From NCBI GenBank assembly GCA_051011595.1, contig JBPCTQ010000394.1, forward strand, positions 1 through 7,166: DNA of 7,166 nt, in the 5' to 3' direction. The DNA comes from JAOUEE01 sp051011595 (GTDB lineage Bacteria; Actinomycetota; Acidimicrobiia; Acidimicrobiales; SHLQ01). The notes under the pieces are model-generated. The model did not search any database and was not told where the DNA came from. It saw only the letters and a list, made by a program, of their open reading frames with translations. The translations under genes and the position numbers were made by a program. This document shows positions 5,536 through 7,166 of this stretch, one piece after another. The first letter of the stretch is position 1. Each line of letters starts with the position of its first letter.

Positions 5536-7166
5536 TCAGGCGGGTTGCGGCTCGGCAGCCACCACACTCACCGGAATGGCGCTCTGCACCACCATGCCGG
5601 TGATGGGGTCGTGGGCCGCGGTGGTGGAGGTGAGCCGACTGGTGGGGGTACCGATGTCGCGCACCTTCTCGTCGCTGAGTGAACCATCACCCCATGAGTG
5701 CGCCATCGACACCACGCCCCGCCGCACGTCGGGAGCGGCTTCACACACACCGATGATCTGGCCGGTGGGTGATGTGATCTCGACGAGGTCGCCGTCGGCC
5801 AGCGAGAGGGAGGCCAAGTCGTCGGGGTGCATGTAGGCCCGGTTGGTGGTGCCCTTGGCGGCCAGGTTCGGCAACTCGATGCCCAACGAGTTGATGACCG
5901 CCTTCAGTCGTCGGCTCACCAGCCGGAACGGATAGAGGTCGGGGTCGAACCCTTCGAGCCCCTCGGCGCCAGTCTGTTGGCTGACCAGATCGGCCAACAC
6001 CGTCATCATGGATTCGGGGGCGATATCGAAGCGGTCCGTACAATCCGGGTCGGCCGGCTGCACCACCAGCTCACGGTCGGGATGCAGCACACCGCGGTTG
6101 GCTCGGATCTCGTCGGTCGACATACGGGCCCGGGCGTAGACCATGTCGATCACGTCGTGGTCGGTCGGCTGGTCGACGGCCGCCAGGTCACCCCCTGCGG
6201 TGCGAAGCTCGGTGCCCAACCGACGGGCCAGGCCCCAGAAGACCTCCCACTCGTTGAGCACGTCACCGTCGGGCTCGACCACCGCATCGGTGTAGTTGGT
6301 GTATGGCGCCGCGAACCAACGATCCATGAGGTGAGGGACATCGGCTCGCTCGAGCGAGAGCCGGGGGGCGATCACGTAGTGGGCTTCGCGGGCCGTGGCG
6401 GTCATGCGGTGATCGACCACCACCAACAACTCGAGATCGCGCAACGCCGCCATGGTGAGGGCCTGGTCGGGCCAGGCCACCGCCGGGTTGCCTCCGGACA
6501 CGATGAGGGCTCGGATCTGCCCGTCGCCCGGTTCGAGAATCTCCTCGGCGGCCACCGAACACAACATTTCGCCGATGTAGCCGCGCAGGCCCCGGAACCG
6601 GTGGCTGGCGCCGGTGCGCGGGTCACGAGGGGCGATGGCCTGGGCCTTGCGGGGGGTACCCGGGTACAGGAAGGCTCCCGCTTCGAGGCGATCGCCCTCC
6701 CGATTGACCCGGCCGCACACGATGTTGCAGCTGATGGCCAGGTGTTCGGTGAGGCTCGGGTTGGGGGCCATGTTGGGGCCGGTGCCGGTTCCGAGGGTGC
6801 CCCGTGTGCCCGCCGCGAACATCCGGGCCGCCGCTACCAGGTCGTCGGCATCGATGCCGGCCCGTTCGGCCACCACGTCGGGGGTGAAGGGGTCGACATC
6901 GAGCCGCAGCTGGTCGAGGCCGTCGACCCATTGCTCGCAGAACTCGGTGTCGTGCAGGTCTTCGGTGAGGATCACTCGCAAGAAGCCGGCCAGCACGGCA
7001 GCGTCCTCGCCGGGCCGAACCTGCAGGTGGATGTCGGCAAAGGTGGCCAGCTCGGTGCGGCGGGGATCGATCACGACCAACTTCATGCCCCGATCGCGGG
7101 CCCGGCGGAGCACCGTGGTGGGGTTGGTGCCCTGCAGCCCTCCGACCGGCCCATAGCTGGACACCA
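5536..7166 (-). CDS. Molybdopterin (bis-MGD) oxidoreductase, catalytic subunit, N-terminus cut by the window edge
   Basis: About 542 C-terminal residues of a DMSO-reductase/formate-dehydrogenase superfamily enzyme are visible; the frame runs off the window, so the GTG at 7164 is not the real start. Numbered from there, the cofactor-binding motifs are GTNP (12-15), VVIDPRRTELATFAD (30-44), RPGEDAAVLAGF (50-61), the GxNP-like SGGNPAV (223-229), and VVDHRMTATAREAHYVIAP (249-267). The C-terminal molybdopterin-dinucleotide-binding domain covers about 410-542, with SRR, NRAYMHPDDLASL and DGDLVEITSPTG. Members usually have 700-760 residues, so the missing part should hold the N-terminal [4Fe-4S] domain and the residue that coordinates molybdenum. 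The substrate cannot be assigned without it. No twin-arginine signal can be judged. The gene is convergent with the second Rieske oxygenase and so is not in its operon. Confidence 0.9.
   Translation of the reverse strand, partial: VSSYGPVGGLQGTNPTTVLRRARDRGMKLVVIDPRRTELATFADIHLQVRPGEDAAVLAGFLRVILTEDLHDTEFCEQWVDGLDQLRLDVDPFTPDVVAERAGIDADDLVAAARMFAAGTRGTLGTGTGPNMAPNPSLTEHLAISCNIVCGRVNREGDRLEAGAFLYPGTPRKAQAIAPRDPRTGASHRFRGLRGYIGEMLCSVAAEEILEPGDGQIRALIVSGGNPAVAWPDQALTMAALRDLELLVVVDHRMTATAREAHYVIAPRLSLERADVPHLMDRWFAAPYTNYTDAVVEPDGDVLNEWEVFWGLARRLGTELRTAGGDLAAVDQPTDHDVIDMVYARARMSTDEIRANRGVLHPDRELVVQPADPDCTDRFDIAPESMMTVLADLVSQQTGAEGLEGFDPDLYPFRLVSRRLKAVINSLGIELPNLAAKGTTNRAYMHPDDLASLSLADGDLVEITSPTGQIIGVCEAAPDVRRGVVSMAHSWGDGSLSDEKVRDIGTPTSRLTSTTAAHDPITGMVVQSAIPVSVVAAEPQPA

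Overview
The window is high-GC DNA with dense, long reading frames and GTG or ATG starts. Its protein families (deazaflavin-type nitroreductase, PNPOx-fold protein, many Rieske oxygenase parts) suggest an actinobacterium, possibly of the Acidimicrobiia or mycobacterial-nocardioform type. No rRNA or other phylogenetic marker is present, so this placement is inference.

Layout, left to right: a small PNPOx-fold flavin or F420 protein (+, 67-582); a Rieske non-heme iron oxygenase alpha subunit (-, 584-1747); a TIM-barrel protein of the sugar phosphate isomerase/epimerase type (+, 1811-2650); a SnoaL/NTF2-fold protein (-, 2655-3155); a short deazaflavin-nitroreductase-like protein (+, 3303-3656) with a copy of one 47-base hairpin repeat on each side; a Rieske ferredoxin (-, 3748-4059); a second, larger Rieske oxygenase alpha subunit (+, about 4119-5534); and the C-terminal three quarters or so of a bis-MGD molybdopterin oxidoreductase (-, 5536 to the window edge). 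No gene-free stretch exceeds 150 bases. No tRNA, rRNA, CRISPR array or transposase gene was found.

Functionally this looks like an accessory catabolic region for oxidising an aromatic, alicyclic or quaternary-amine-like organic substrate. Two Rieske oxygenases activate O2 at a mononuclear iron. A Rieske ferredoxin, divergent from the second oxygenase, can feed it electrons. The SnoaL-fold and TIM-barrel proteins could hydrate, dehydrate, isomerise or cleave oxidised intermediates. The molybdoenzyme would be a further redox step. No ferredoxin reductase or oxygenase beta subunit lies in the window. The substrate cannot be read from the sequence.

Two things stand out. First, two nearly identical hairpin repeats in the same orientation bracket the small nitroreductase-like gene. 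They have perfect 12-bp arms and an invariant 11-base loop, and look like a REP/MITE-type element or an unnamed structured repeat. Second, all eight genes alternate strand (+ - + - + - + -), and three of the four tail-to-tail junctions leave only 1, 4 and 1 bases between stop codons, so there is no conventional operon here.
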